Shown one piece after another: positions 17,339 through 25,415 of a stretch of 64,000 nt of DNA. The DNA is from Diaphorobacter aerolatus. GTDB lineage: Bacteria; Pseudomonadota; Gammaproteobacteria; Burkholderiales; Burkholderiaceae_C. The stretch lies in assembly GCF_014489535.1 (NCBI RefSeq), contig NZ_CP060783.1, positions 3,307,501 through 3,371,500 of the forward strand. The letters are read 5' to 3'. The notes under the pieces are model-generated. The model saw only the letters and a program-made list of their open reading frames with translations. It was not told the DNA's origin and did no database searches. Numbering within the stretch: position 1 is the stretch's first letter; each line of letters opens with the position of its first letter. A program made the position numbers and the translations under genes.

Positions 17339-17899
17339 ATGTACCTGACTGGCTGGCTCATCGCCCTGGCCGTGCTGGTGTTCTGGGCGGTCGGCGCGTA
17401 CAACCGGCTGGTGCGTCTGCGCTCGTCCGCGATCCAGGCCTTTGGCGCGCTCGATGCCGAACTGCTCAGGCGCACCGCGTTGCTCGGCGAATATGACGCA
17501 GCCGTCTCGGGCCCGCGCATGCTGCAGGATGCGCAGATGTACGACGCGCTGCGCGCATCGGGCACGCAGTTCGCGGCATCGCTCGCGGTGATGCGCTCAA
17601 GGCCGCTGGATGCCAGCGCCGGTGCCGCGTTGGTGGCCGGTCGCAAGGTGCTCGATGCCGCATGGCAGGCGTTGGCGGACGCATCGACTCAGGCCGCGAA
17701 AGAAGGCGACGAGGGCGAGAGCGGCGGCAACGCGGTGCTCAATTCGCTCGTCGAACGCAGCGTGTACCAGGGCACGCAGATCGATTTCGCCATCGCGCAA
17801 TACAACACGGCGGTGGCTCATTACAACAAAGCCGTGACCCAGTTTCCCGCGAACCTGCTGGCCTGGGTGTTCGGCTTCAAGCAGGCACTGATGCTTTGA
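17339..17899 (+). CDS. LemA-family membrane protein
   Basis: 186 residues from ATG 17339, after GGAGG at 17324. One N-terminal membrane segment (GWLIALAVLVFWAVGAYNRLV) is followed by a helical LemA-like domain (RLRSSAIQAFGALDAELLRR, then IDFAIAQYNTAVAHYNKAVTQFPANLLAWVFGF near the C-terminus). The family forms membrane-anchored helical bundles whose function is not settled. It probably has its own transcript between the rpoC terminator and rsmB. Confidence 0.8.
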   Translation: MYLTGWLIALAVLVFWAVGAYNRLVRLRSSAIQAFGALDAELLRRTALLGEYDAAVSGPRMLQDAQMYDALRASGTQFAASLAVMRSRPLDASAGAALVAGRKVLDAAWQALADASTQAAKEGDEGESGGNAVLNSLVERSVYQGTQIDFAIAQYNTAVAHYNKAVTQFPANLLAWVFGFKQALML

Positions 17900-17940
17900 C
17901 CGGCATCGTGCCGCCTTGATTGGTTTTTTCGGCTTAGCTT

Positions 17941-19342
17941 ATGGCGACTCAGTCCAGGAAGACTTCATCCTCCACGTCCAACGCGCAGGGCGCGTCCTCG
18001 TTCGACCCGCAGGGCGTTGCCTTGTGGAGGCAGCTCGACGCTGCCGCGCAGTGCCTACAGGCCGTGCGCGGCGGGCAGTCGGCCACGGCCGTGCTCGAAC
18101 AGGTGGACCGCAGCCTGCGCCCCGGCGTGCAGGCGCTGCTGTTCCAGGCGCTGCGCCAATTGGGCCGTGCGCAGGCGTTGCGCAAGGCGCTGGCACCGCG
18201 CAATCCGCCCGCGCGCGTGGACAACCTGCTGTGTACCGCGCTCGCGCTGGCCTGGAGCGAGGACGCCGCACCCTATCCGCCTTTCACGCTGGTGAGCCAG
18301 GCGGTCGAAGCCGCCAAGCGCAATGCGTCGATGCGCGGTCAGGCGGGCTTCGTCAATGCCTGCCTGCGGCGTTTTCTGCGCGAACGCGATGCCCTGGTGG
18401 CCGCGACCGACGACGATCCGGTGGCCCGATGGAATCATCCGTTGTGGTGGATTCGCGCGGTGCAGAAGGACTACCCGGATCACTGGCAACAGATTCTCGA
18501 AGCCAACAACGCCCATGCGCCGATGACCTTGCGCGTCAACGCGCTGCGCCGCCCTGCCGACGCCTATCTCGCTCTGCTGGATGAAGCGGGAATGGCGGGC
18601 GCGCGGGTTGGCGCGAGCGGCATTGAACTCCGTCAGGCCGTGCCCGTGCAAATGCTGCCTGGTTTTGAATCGGGCGACGTATCCGTGCAGGATGCCGCCG
18701 CGCAACTGGCCGCGCCGCTGCTGGTCGACGGGTTGGCGCAGGGCGCGCCGCTACAGATTCTCGACGCCTGCGCCGCCCCTGGTGGCAAGACGGCCCACAT
18801 TCTTGAGCTTGCGGGCGCGGCGCAGAACTGGCGAGTGACGGCGCTTGAAATGGACGGCGACCGCGCCAGACGCATCGGCGAGACGCTGGAGCGACTGCAA
18901 CTGAGCGCGCAGGTGCTGGTCACCGATGCCGCACTCGTTGACGCATGGTGGCCGCAGGCCAATGACAGAACCCCGTTCGACGCGATCCTGCTCGATGCGC
19001 CATGCAGCGCTGCCGGTATCGTGCGCCGTCATCCCGACGTGCGCTGGTTGCGCCGCGAGAGCGATCTGCCGCAACTCGCGCAATTGCAGGAACGCCTGCT
19101 CAGCGCGTTGTGGCCCCTGGTCAAGCCCGGGGAAGGCTGCTTTACTGCACTTGCTCGATCTTCCACGTGGAAGGGCAGAACCAGATCAAAGCGTTTCTCT
19201 CGCGCAACACTGATGCGCATTTACTCACCTCCCCGGCCATTTAATGCCCGGGCATTCCGACGGAGATGACAAGCTCCCCCAGAATGCGAAAGGTGATCAT
19301 GACGGCTTTTACTACGCACTTTTGCAAAAGCTGGCTGCGTGA
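17941..19342 (+). CDS. rsmB: 16S rRNA (cytosine-C5) methyltransferase RsmB (two apparent frameshifts)
   Basis: The N-terminal NusB-like RNA-binding domain (to about residue 150) is followed by the SAM domain with DACAAPGGKTAHILEL and LLDAPCSAAGIVRRHPD. The enzyme makes m5C967 in 16S rRNA. As written, the frame diverges after KPGE and loses the catalytic Cys motif. One base restored in GGGG (19129-19132) gives GGRLLYCTCSIFHVEGQNQI. A second in CCCC (19231-19234) gives SPGHLMPGHSDGDD through to HDGFYYALLQKLAA and a stop at 19340-19342. That yields 467 residues, the normal size. The 3' end overlaps the next gene. Confidence 0.88.
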
Positions 19343-19985
19343 GTGGAAGGCACGCGGCAGGGTGATGGCGTGGCGGCTTCCAATGGTGCTGTGCATGGGC
19401 GTGCTGCTGTGCCTGCTCGCACCGGTGCCCGGTTTCGCGCAGTCGAACCAGTCGCATGCCGAGATCACCGATTTCCGGCTGGTCCAGTCCGCCGACGGTC
19501 TGCTGCTCTCGACTACCATGCGGTTCGAGTTGCCCGATCAGGTGCAGGACGCGCTCTACAAGGGCATCGCCATGTATTTCGTGGCGGAAACCCAGATCGT
19601 GCGCGAGCGCTGGTACTGGTCCGACAAGGCCGTCGCGCAGGCCACGCGCCACATGCGGCTGAGCTATCAGCCATTGACGCGCCGCTGGCGTCTGAGCCAG
19701 TCTTCCGCTCCGTTTGCGGACAGCGGGCTGGGCGTCTCGCTCGGTCAGAATTTCGAGGAGCTGGGAGACGCGCTGGCCGTCATGCAGCGCATCTCGCGCT
19801 GGAACGTCGCCAGCACTGACGACATCCAGGACGGCGGGCAGCAGACGCTGCACTTCCAGTTTCGCCTCGACATGTCGCAACTTCCAAGGCCGCTGCAACT
19901 GAGCACGGTGGGTCGCTCTGGCTGGAGCCTGCTGCTCTCGCGCAGCGTGCGCCTGACCAGCAGCACGGTGGAGACCGACAAGTGA
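19266..19985 (+). CDS. DUF4390 domain protein
   Basis: 239 residues from ATG 19266; the ATG at 19299 is an alternative start. An N-terminal signal or anchor (LPMVLCMGVLLCLLAPVPGFAQS) precedes a beta-rich domain (AEITDFRLVQSADGLLLSTTMRFELP). In betaproteobacteria this family lies between rsmB and an ntrY-type kinase, as here, suggesting a periplasmic input or envelope role; that function is inferred only from context. The start overlaps the restored rsmB end and the stop overlaps the next start (GTGA), so translation is coupled. Confidence 0.75.
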   Translation: MTSSPRMRKVIMTAFTTHFCKSWLREWKARGRVMAWRLPMVLCMGVLLCLLAPVPGFAQSNQSHAEITDFRLVQSADGLLLSTTMRFELPDQVQDALYKGIAMYFVAETQIVRERWYWSDKAVAQATRHMRLSYQPLTRRWRLSQSSAPFADSGLGVSLGQNFEELGDALAVMQRISRWNVASTDDIQDGGQQTLHFQFRLDMSQLPRPLQLSTVGRSGWSLLLSRSVRLTSSTVETDK

Positions 19986-22282
19986 ACACGCCGAGGCTGT
20001 CTCCACAAGCGCCAGCGCCTGCGCGCGGGCAGCAGCCCGGTCGCAAACGTACCGTGCGCTGGGCGCTTGGCGTCGGCGCGGCCGTGATGTGCGCGATTGC
20101 GCTCGTGTTGCTGTTTCTGCTGACGCAGGCCACCAACAACCGCGATCTGTACGAGCGCAACTTTGCCTGGCTGGTGAGCGTGAACGTGCTGGTCGCGCTT
20201 GCGCTGCTGGCCGTGTTGATCTGGGGCGCGCTGCGGCTCGTCATGCGGCTCAAGCGAGGGCGTTTCGGTAGCCGGCTGTTGCTCAAGCTCGCGGGCATCT
20301 TCGCCGTCGTCGGGGTGATTCCGGGCCTGCTGATCTACGTGGTGTCCTATCAGTTCGTGTCGCGCTCAATCGAGAGCTGGTTCGACGTGCGCGTCGAGGG
20401 CGCATTGGCGTCGGGAGTGAGCCTTGCGCGCGTCACGCTGGACACGATGGGCTCGGACATCGCATCGAAAACGCGCGAATCCAGCACCCAGCTTGCGCAC
20501 GTGCCCGACGCGGCGGCGGGACTGGTGCTCGACCGCATCAAGGACCAGCTCGGCGCTTCCGACATGGTGCTCTGGAACGCTTCGGGCCAGCCGGTCGCAA
20601 GCGCCGGGCAGTCGCGTTTTTCGCTCAACCCTGATCGCCCGACGCAACAGCAACTGCGAACCGTGCGGCAGGATCGCACGACCTACCAGATCGAGGGCCT
20701 TGACGACATCGCCAGTGCCAACGTGGAGGACAACGTGCGGGTGAAGGCGCTCGTGCTCGTTAACTCTCCCACGCTTGGGCTGCTGGTCGAGCCGCGTTTT
20801 CTGCAGGCCACGGTCTCGCTGCCACCTGCGCTCGTGGCCAACGCCATCGCCGTGCAGGAAGCGAATCGCGAATACCAGGAACGCGCGCTGGCCCGGGGAG
20901 GCCTCAGGCGCATGTACATCGGCACGCTCACCTTGAGCCTGTTTCTCGCCGTGTTCGGCGCCGTGCTGCTGGCGGTGCTGCTCGGCAACCAGTTGGTGCG
21001 GCCGTTGCTGCTGCTGGCCGACGGTGTTCGCGAAGTGGCCTCGGGCAATCTGAGCCCCAAGGCGGTGATCCAGAGCAGTGACGAGCTTGGCGGCCTCACG
21101 CGCTCGTTCGCGACCATGACGCAGCAACTGGCAGACGCGCGCGCTGCCGTGGAGCGCAGCATGGGTGACGTCGATGCCGCGCGCGCCAACCTGCAAACCA
21201 TTCTGGACAACCTGACCTCGGGCGTCATCGTGCTCGACGCTGCGGGCATCATCATCTCGTCCAACCCCGGCGCCACCCGCATCCTGCGGGCTCCGATGGC
21301 GGCGTTCGAAGACAAGCCGCTGGCCGACGTGCCGGGGCTCGCCGAATTCGCTGCCGCAGTGCAAGGCCATTTCGACGAGTTCCAGCGCGAACGCAGCCAT
21401 CACGGACTCGACCACTGGCAACAACCGTTCGAGCTCGACGCGCCGCCCGCTGGCGTGGTCGGCACGCAGGGCACCAGCCTCGTCGCGCGTGGTGCCGAAC
21501 TGCCCGAAGGCACGCGCCTGCTCGTGTTCGACGACATCTCCGAAATCGTCTCCGCCCAGCGTGCCCAGGCCTGGGGCGAGGTGGCGCGGCGTCTTGCGCA
21601 CGAGATCAAGAACCCGCTGACACCGATTCAGCTTTCAGCCGAGCGACTGGCCATGAAGCTCGAAGGCAAGCTGCCAGCGCAGGAAGAGGCGGTGCTCAAC
21701 AAGTCCGTCAGAACCATCGTCGATCAGGTCGATGCCATGAAGCGGCTCGTCAACGAATTTCGCGATTACGCGCGCCTGCCGACCGCCGACTTGCAGTCGC
21801 TGGACCTCAACGCACTCATCGCCGACGTGCTGCATCTCTACGGTTCGGAAAACGCCACGGTGACCGTGGAAGCCGAGCTGGATGGGCGAAATCCCCACAT
21901 CCGGGGCGATGCGCAACAACTTCGGCAAGTTATTCATAATCTTTTACAAAATGCCCAGGACGCGACTCAACAGGCCGCAGAAACCAGTGCTGTACCAGTG
22001 AAACCAGTGCGTATCAGCACGGTCCTGAACAGCGCATCCAATCGTGTGCGTTTGACTGTGTCAGACTCTGGGGCGGGCTTCCCCACGCATATACTGCAAC
22101 GGGCATTTGAGCCCTACGTTACGACCAAGCCGCGCGGCACGGGATTGGGGCTCGCGGTGGTGAAAAAAATAGCAGATGAACACGGCGCACGTGTCGATTT
22201 GGTCAATCGTGTGGAAAACGATGTGGTGAAAGGGGCACAAGTGTCGCTATCATTCCATTTGGACATCGCTTCAGCACTTTAA
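19982..22282 (+). CDS. ntrY: NtrY-like membrane sensor histidine kinase
   Basis: 766 residues from GTG 19982, overlapping the previous stop. Two membrane segments near the N-terminus, a third at about residue 100, an extracytoplasmic stretch, a fourth segment (LTLSLFLAVFGAVLLAVLL), a HAMP domain, a PAS-like domain (LQTILDNLTSGVIVLDAAG), the H-box RRLAHEIKNPLTPIQLSAER with phospho-acceptor His540, and ATPase boxes (HNLLQNAQDA, DSGAGF, GTGLGLAVVKK). It autophosphorylates and should signal to the regulator encoded 40 bp downstream. The gene symbol rests on similarity of architecture. Confidence 0.88.
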   Translation: MNTPRLSPQAPAPARGQQPGRKRTVRWALGVGAAVMCAIALVLLFLLTQATNNRDLYERNFAWLVSVNVLVALALLAVLIWGALRLVMRLKRGRFGSRLLLKLAGIFAVVGVIPGLLIYVVSYQFVSRSIESWFDVRVEGALASGVSLARVTLDTMGSDIASKTRESSTQLAHVPDAAAGLVLDRIKDQLGASDMVLWNASGQPVASAGQSRFSLNPDRPTQQQLRTVRQDRTTYQIEGLDDIASANVEDNVRVKALVLVNSPTLGLLVEPRFLQATVSLPPALVANAIAVQEANREYQERALARGGLRRMYIGTLTLSLFLAVFGAVLLAVLLGNQLVRPLLLLADGVREVASGNLSPKAVIQSSDELGGLTRSFATMTQQLADARAAVERSMGDVDAARANLQTILDNLTSGVIVLDAAGIIISSNPGATRILRAPMAAFEDKPLADVPGLAEFAAAVQGHFDEFQRERSHHGLDHWQQPFELDAPPAGVVGTQGTSLVARGAELPEGTRLLVFDDISEIVSAQRAQAWGEVARRLAHEIKNPLTPIQLSAERLAMKLEGKLPAQEEAVLNKSVRTIVDQVDAMKRLVNEFRDYARLPTADLQSLDLNALIADVLHLYGSENATVTVEAELDGRNPHIRGDAQQLRQVIHNLLQNAQDATQQAAETSAVPVKPVRISTVLNSASNRVRLTVSDSGAGFPTHILQRAFEPYVTTKPRGTGLGLAVVKKIADEHGARVDLVNRVENDVVKGAQVSLSFHLDIASAL

Positions 22283-22322
22283 CAACACGCGCATAACGTG
22301 CAATAAGGGTGTATCTAAACAC

Positions 22323-23078
22323 ATGGCAAACATTCTGGTGGTTGACGACGAACTGGGAATCCGGGACCTGTTGTCTGAAATCCTGAACGACGAGGGTCAC
22401 AGCGTAGACCTCGCAGAAAACGCCACCCAGGCTCGCAACGCACGTGTGGACAATGTCTACGATCTGGTGCTGCTCGACATCTGGATGCCCGACACCGATG
22501 GCGTCTCGCTGCTCAAGGAATGGGCGACCTCCGGCATGCTCAACATGCCCGTCATCATGATGAGCGGCCACGCCACCATCGACACGGCGGTAGAAGCCAC
22601 CCGCATCGGCGCGTTTTCCTTTCTCGAAAAGCCCATCACCATGCAAAAGCTGCTCAAGGCAGTGGAGCAGGGGCTTGCACGCAACAGCGGCAACAGCGCT
22701 GGCAGCAACGGCAACAACAATGCGCAGACACAGGCTGCGGGCGCACCCGGCCAAGGCGCCACCACGCCCGCTGGCAAGCCCATGGCCGCAGGCAACAACG
22801 GTGGCTCGACCCACAATGGCACGGCCGGTGCCAGCATGTCGCCAGCCGTCATGGTCGCGGAAGTCGACCAAGGACCGATGTCACATCAGGGCTTCGACCT
22901 CGACCGCCCCCTGCGCGAGGCGCGTGACGGCTTTGAAAAAGCCTATTTTGAATTCCACCTCGCCCGCGAAGGCGGCTCCATGACCCGAGTCGCCGAAAAG
23001 ACCGGCCTCGAACGCACCCATCTTTACCGAAAGCTGCGCCAACTCGGTGTAGACTTGGGCCGCAACAAACGAGGTTGA
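22323..23078 (+). CDS. NtrX-like response regulator without AAA+ domain
   Basis: 251 residues. The receiver domain has acidic pocket D8-D9, phospho-acceptor D52 in LVLLDIWMPD, and the Lys in FLEKPI. A low-complexity Asn/Gly/Thr/Ala linker follows (about residues 121-175). The C-terminus is a Fis-type helix-turn-helix (GGSMTRVAEKTGLERTHLYRKLRQLG). The sigma-54-interacting AAA+ ATPase found between these parts in canonical NtrX is absent, so it cannot open sigma-54 promoters directly. It is presumably the partner of the kinase upstream. Confidence 0.85.
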   Translation: MANILVVDDELGIRDLLSEILNDEGHSVDLAENATQARNARVDNVYDLVLLDIWMPDTDGVSLLKEWATSGMLNMPVIMMSGHATIDTAVEATRIGAFSFLEKPITMQKLLKAVEQGLARNSGNSAGSNGNNNAQTQAAGAPGQGATTPAGKPMAAGNNGGSTHNGTAGASMSPAVMVAEVDQGPMSHQGFDLDRPLREARDGFEKAYFEFHLAREGGSMTRVAEKTGLERTHLYRKLRQLGVDLGRNKRG

Positions 23079-23120
23079 CGAGAATTCAAGAAAGCAGAGA
23101 CACAGAATTTTTTCGCCAAT

Positions 23121-23152
23121 TTGTCAAAAGAGGCGAAAACTCTGTATATAAT
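23121..23152 (+). promoter_or_regulatory. Promoter of tRNA-Phe
   Basis: TTGTCA (23121-23126) and a -10 region TATATAAT (23145-23152), spacing 18-20 bp, lie immediately upstream of tRNA-Phe. Confidence 0.6.
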
Positions 23153-23169
23153 TCGAGTCTTCCTAGTGA

Positions 23170-23245
23170 GGCCCGGTAGCTCAGTTGGTAGAGCAGCGGA
23201 TTGAAAATCCGCGTGTCCGTGGTTCGATTCCGCGCCAGGCCACCA
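23170..23245 (+). tRNA. tRNA-Phe (GAA)
   Basis: Anticodon loop TTGAAAA within stem CGGA/TCCG, T-loop TTCGATT, CCA encoded. The acceptor GGCCCGG pairs with CCAGGCC, leaving one C5-A68 mismatch, which is unusual. Confidence 0.94.
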
Positions 23246-23259
23246 TCGAACAGTTCAGA

Positions 23260-23288
23260 AGCCCGTTCAAGAAATTGAGCGGGCTTTT
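23260..23288 (+). terminator. Rho-independent terminator after tRNA-Phe
   Basis: An 11-bp stem AGCCCGTTCAA/TTGAGCGGGCT with one G-T pair and a GAAA tetraloop, followed by TTTTGT. Confidence 0.85.
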
Positions 23289-23358
23289 GTCGTTTTGAAA
23301 TGCATCGCCATTGAGGTGACGCGCACTTCGCCCTTGGTGTTTTCTGCCTTCGATCGCT

Positions 23359-23709
23359 TCAATAATTTTGGAGGGCAGTGTGTTGAGCGCTTTGCAGCAT
23401 CAAGGAAACTGTCTTTGTTTGCCAAGACGTGTGATATCCATCTTTCTGTTGCTTAGTCACAAAGTCGAGCATTTCTCGTGTTTGGGATAGCGAAATCGAA
23501 AGCTCGGTCATATCCGCTTGAATGTGGCCACTTTCTGTTGTGATCGAGAGCAGGCCGCAAACCTGTGGCACTAAGCTGAAGAAGTCGCTGTCGAAACTTT
23601 CATGTGTTCTCTCCGCTCCGTGGATTGACGAAACTCCTGATATTTCTTCGATGAAATCAGATGTAGTAGATCGAACTTGATAGTGAATCGACTCGGCTGT
23701 ACTAGACAT
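23359..23709 (-). CDS. Hypothetical protein whose 5' end lies inside the IS3-family element
   Basis: A 116-residue frame not recognised. It is rich in Ser/Thr, with a helical middle (IQADMTELSISLSQTREMLDFVTKQQKDG). The ATG at 23709 and the first 8-9 codons (MSSTAESI) come from the left inverted repeat of the insertion element. The original 5' part of the gene was therefore probably removed or replaced by the insertion. Lower GC than the flanking chromosome suggests foreign origin. It may be a truncated, non-expressed gene. Confidence 0.4.
   Translation of the reverse strand: MSSTAESIHYQVRSTTSDFIEEISGVSSIHGAERTHESFDSDFFSLVPQVCGLLSITTESGHIQADMTELSISLSQTREMLDFVTKQQKDGYHTSWQTKTVSLMLQSAQHTALQNY
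23684..23707 (+). repeat. Left terminal inverted repeat of the IS3-family element
   Basis: Begins TGAATCGACTCGGCTGTACT and matches the reverse complement of the right end, TGAATCGCCCCGGCTTTTCT, in about 20 of 24 positions. Confidence 0.85.
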
Positions 23710-23746
23710 CTTCTGGCCTCAAACCTGAGGTCCAGTAGGAGGTGCC

Positions 23747-24683
23747 ATGACAAACAAGCAGCCATACCCTGAAGAATTCAAGATAGAAGCGGTCAAGCAG
23801 ATCACGCAGCGAGGCCATAGGGCGGCCGATGTATCCGCCCGGATCGGTGTGAGCCAGCACAGCCTCTACAAGTGGATCAAGGTTTACGCCATGCCTGCAC
23901 ATGAACGTCAGGCGCAGACATCCCACACTGAAGAGGTGCGGCGTTTGAAGGCTGAACTCAAGCGTGTGACAGAGGAGAGCGACATCTTAAAAAAAGGCCG
24001 CCGCGTACTTTGCCAGGCAGTCCGGGTAAGGTACGCGTTCGTTATGCAGCACGAGCAGGAATATAGCGTGCGACGCATGTGCAAAGTGATGCAGGTCCAC
24101 CCCAGCGGCTATTAGGCGTGGAAGACGCAGCCGCACAGCCCACGGGAAAAGGACGACCAGCGCCTGCTGGGCCTGCTCAAGCAAGCGTGGCTGGAGAGTG
24201 GCGGCGTCTACGGTTATCGCAAGCTGACGCTGGATATGCGCGATCTGGGAGAGCGTTGCGGTAAGCATCGGGTTGCGCGCTTGGCTCAAGGGTGAAGGCC
24301 TGCGCTCACAAACGGGCTATGGGCGCAGGCCGGGGATGCCGGGTGGAAAGCCTGCAATGGTCGCGCCTGATCACCTGCAGCGGCAGTTCAATGTGGCCGA
24401 ACCCAACCAGTCGTGGGTCACCGACATCACCTATATCCGAACCCACGAAGGTTGGCTCTACTTGGCAGTCGTCGTTGACCTGTTCTCCAGGCAAATAGTG
24501 GGATGGTCCATGGGCAGTCGCATCGACACCAGCCTGGTCCTTGATGCACCGGAGCGATGCACGAGCCGATGTATTCAATTACATCGAGATGTTCTACAAC
24601 TCCCAGCACCGACATTCGTCGGCAGCAGGGCGATCTCCTGGGGACCTTGAACAGCGACATTCCCAACGGCTCAAAGGCGTCTA
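23747..24683 (+). pseudogene. IS3-family transposase orfAB remnant
   Basis: OrfA begins MTNKQPYPEEFKIEAVKQIT with a helix-turn-helix (HRAADVSARIGVSQHSLYKWIK) and a leucine-zipper-like segment. A run of seven A (23989-23995), where six would form the A-AAA-AAG slippery site, puts orfA in frame with orfB. OrfB then reads to GY and a TAG at 24113-24115, where TAC would be expected (GYYAWKTQ). A frameshift follows near 24283. The first catalytic Asp region (VTDITYI) is present, but an internal deletion near 24545 removes the expected HSDQG and DNAxxE segments. The tail [18 protein letters not shown] to LKGV remains. Confidence 0.88.
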
Positions 24684-24702
24684 GAAAAGCCGGGGCGATT
24701 CA
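24679..24702 (-). repeat. Right terminal inverted repeat of the IS3-family element
   Basis: Reads on the minus strand TGAATCGCCCCGGCTTTTCT and onward to AGAC, the partner of the left end. It contains the stop codon now used by the neighbouring tetR gene. Confidence 0.85.
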
Positions 24703-25310
24703 AGTCCAGCTTGCGTGCAAAGTGCGTGGGCCGAAGCCAGCAGTACGTTAGTAGCTTCATCAGGCGCGAGCATGTCGGAACTGACGAACGCTCCATTCAC
24801 CAATAACGCCAATTGCGCACCCAATTCACGCGGACTCCGCACGTTTAAGCGGCGCGCGATGGCGTCGAGACGCTCGCGCAGCAACTGCATATGTGCGCGC
24901 GAAACGTGGCGCGCAGGATGATCTGGATCGGCGAATTCTGCCGCCACGTTAATTTGCGGGCAGCCACGATAGTTGGAACGTGACAGTCGTTCGCCGATCC
25001 AGCGCATGTGCGCTTCCAGCTCTGCCATGGGATCGTCCGCATGAGTCTGCGCCACGAAATCCCAGAACGACCAGAAATCCATGTCTTCACGCTGCAGGAA
25101 GGCAACGATCAGGTCGTCCTTGGTGGGGAAGTGGCGGTACAGGCTGGTCTTGGCCACCCCTGCTTCCTGTGTGACCAGGTCGACACCGACAGCGCGGACG
25201 CCGCGCCGGTAGAACAGATCGGACGCAGTCGCGAGGATGTGCTCACGCAAGTCCGGCGACTTGCCCGGAGGGACGTTGCGATGGGCTACTGTAGAGATTT
25301 GGGCAGGCAT
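24681..25310 (-). CDS. TetR-family transcriptional repressor (C-terminus capped by the IS end)
   Basis: 209 residues from ATG 25310. The N-terminal HTH (ILATASDLFYRRGVRAVGVD, then EAGVAKTSLYRHFPTKDDLI) is a typical TetR DNA-binding domain, and the rest is a helical ligand-binding domain. The last six codons (ESPRLF) and the TAG stop come from the right inverted repeat of the IS, so the native C-terminus was replaced. The gene is divergent from the oxidoreductase at 25416 and probably represses it through the shared promoter region. Confidence 0.85.
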   Translation of the reverse strand: MPAQISTVAHRNVPPGKSPDLREHILATASDLFYRRGVRAVGVDLVTQEAGVAKTSLYRHFPTKDDLIVAFLQREDMDFWSFWDFVAQTHADDPMAELEAHMRWIGERLSRSNYRGCPQINVAAEFADPDHPARHVSRAHMQLLRERLDAIARRLNVRSPRELGAQLALLVNGAFVSSDMLAPDEATNVLLASAHALCTQAGLESPRLF

Positions 25311-25333
25311 GGGAAAAATTTTGTGAGAAGCAC

Positions 25334-25385
25334 TTGACACGGTACAGACCTTTCCGTATCTTGTATATGAAACAGACAGGTCTGT
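25334..25385 (+). promoter_or_regulatory. Promoter and putative TetR operator in the divergent tetR/oxidoreductase region
   Basis: TTGACA (25334-25339), 17-bp spacer, TATCTT (25357-25362). Just downstream is a perfect inverted repeat ACAGAC-AG-GTCTGT (25372-25385). An extra half-site ACAGACC (25344-25350) lies between -35 and -10. Binding by the adjacent TetR protein is inferred from position. Confidence 0.6.
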
Positions 25386-25415
25386 ATTCATTTTTTGGAG
25401 CTTGTGCTTGTGTAT

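Larger units (their letters stand above)
23684..24702 (+). mobile_element. Decayed IS3-family insertion sequence
   Basis: About 1.02 kb bounded by 24-bp imperfect inverted repeats with about four mismatches. Inside is an IS3-type orfA with a poly-A slippery site and pieces of orfB. The element lacks about 80 codons of the catalytic core and has a nonsense codon and a frameshift, so it cannot transpose on its own. No 3-5 bp target duplication is visible (TAG on the left, AGT on the right), which suggests later rearrangement. Confidence 0.85.

Noticed and set aside
23681..24705. Target-site duplication flanking the IS3-family element
   Set aside because: The three bases on each side (TAG and AGT) do not match, and longer duplications are absent.
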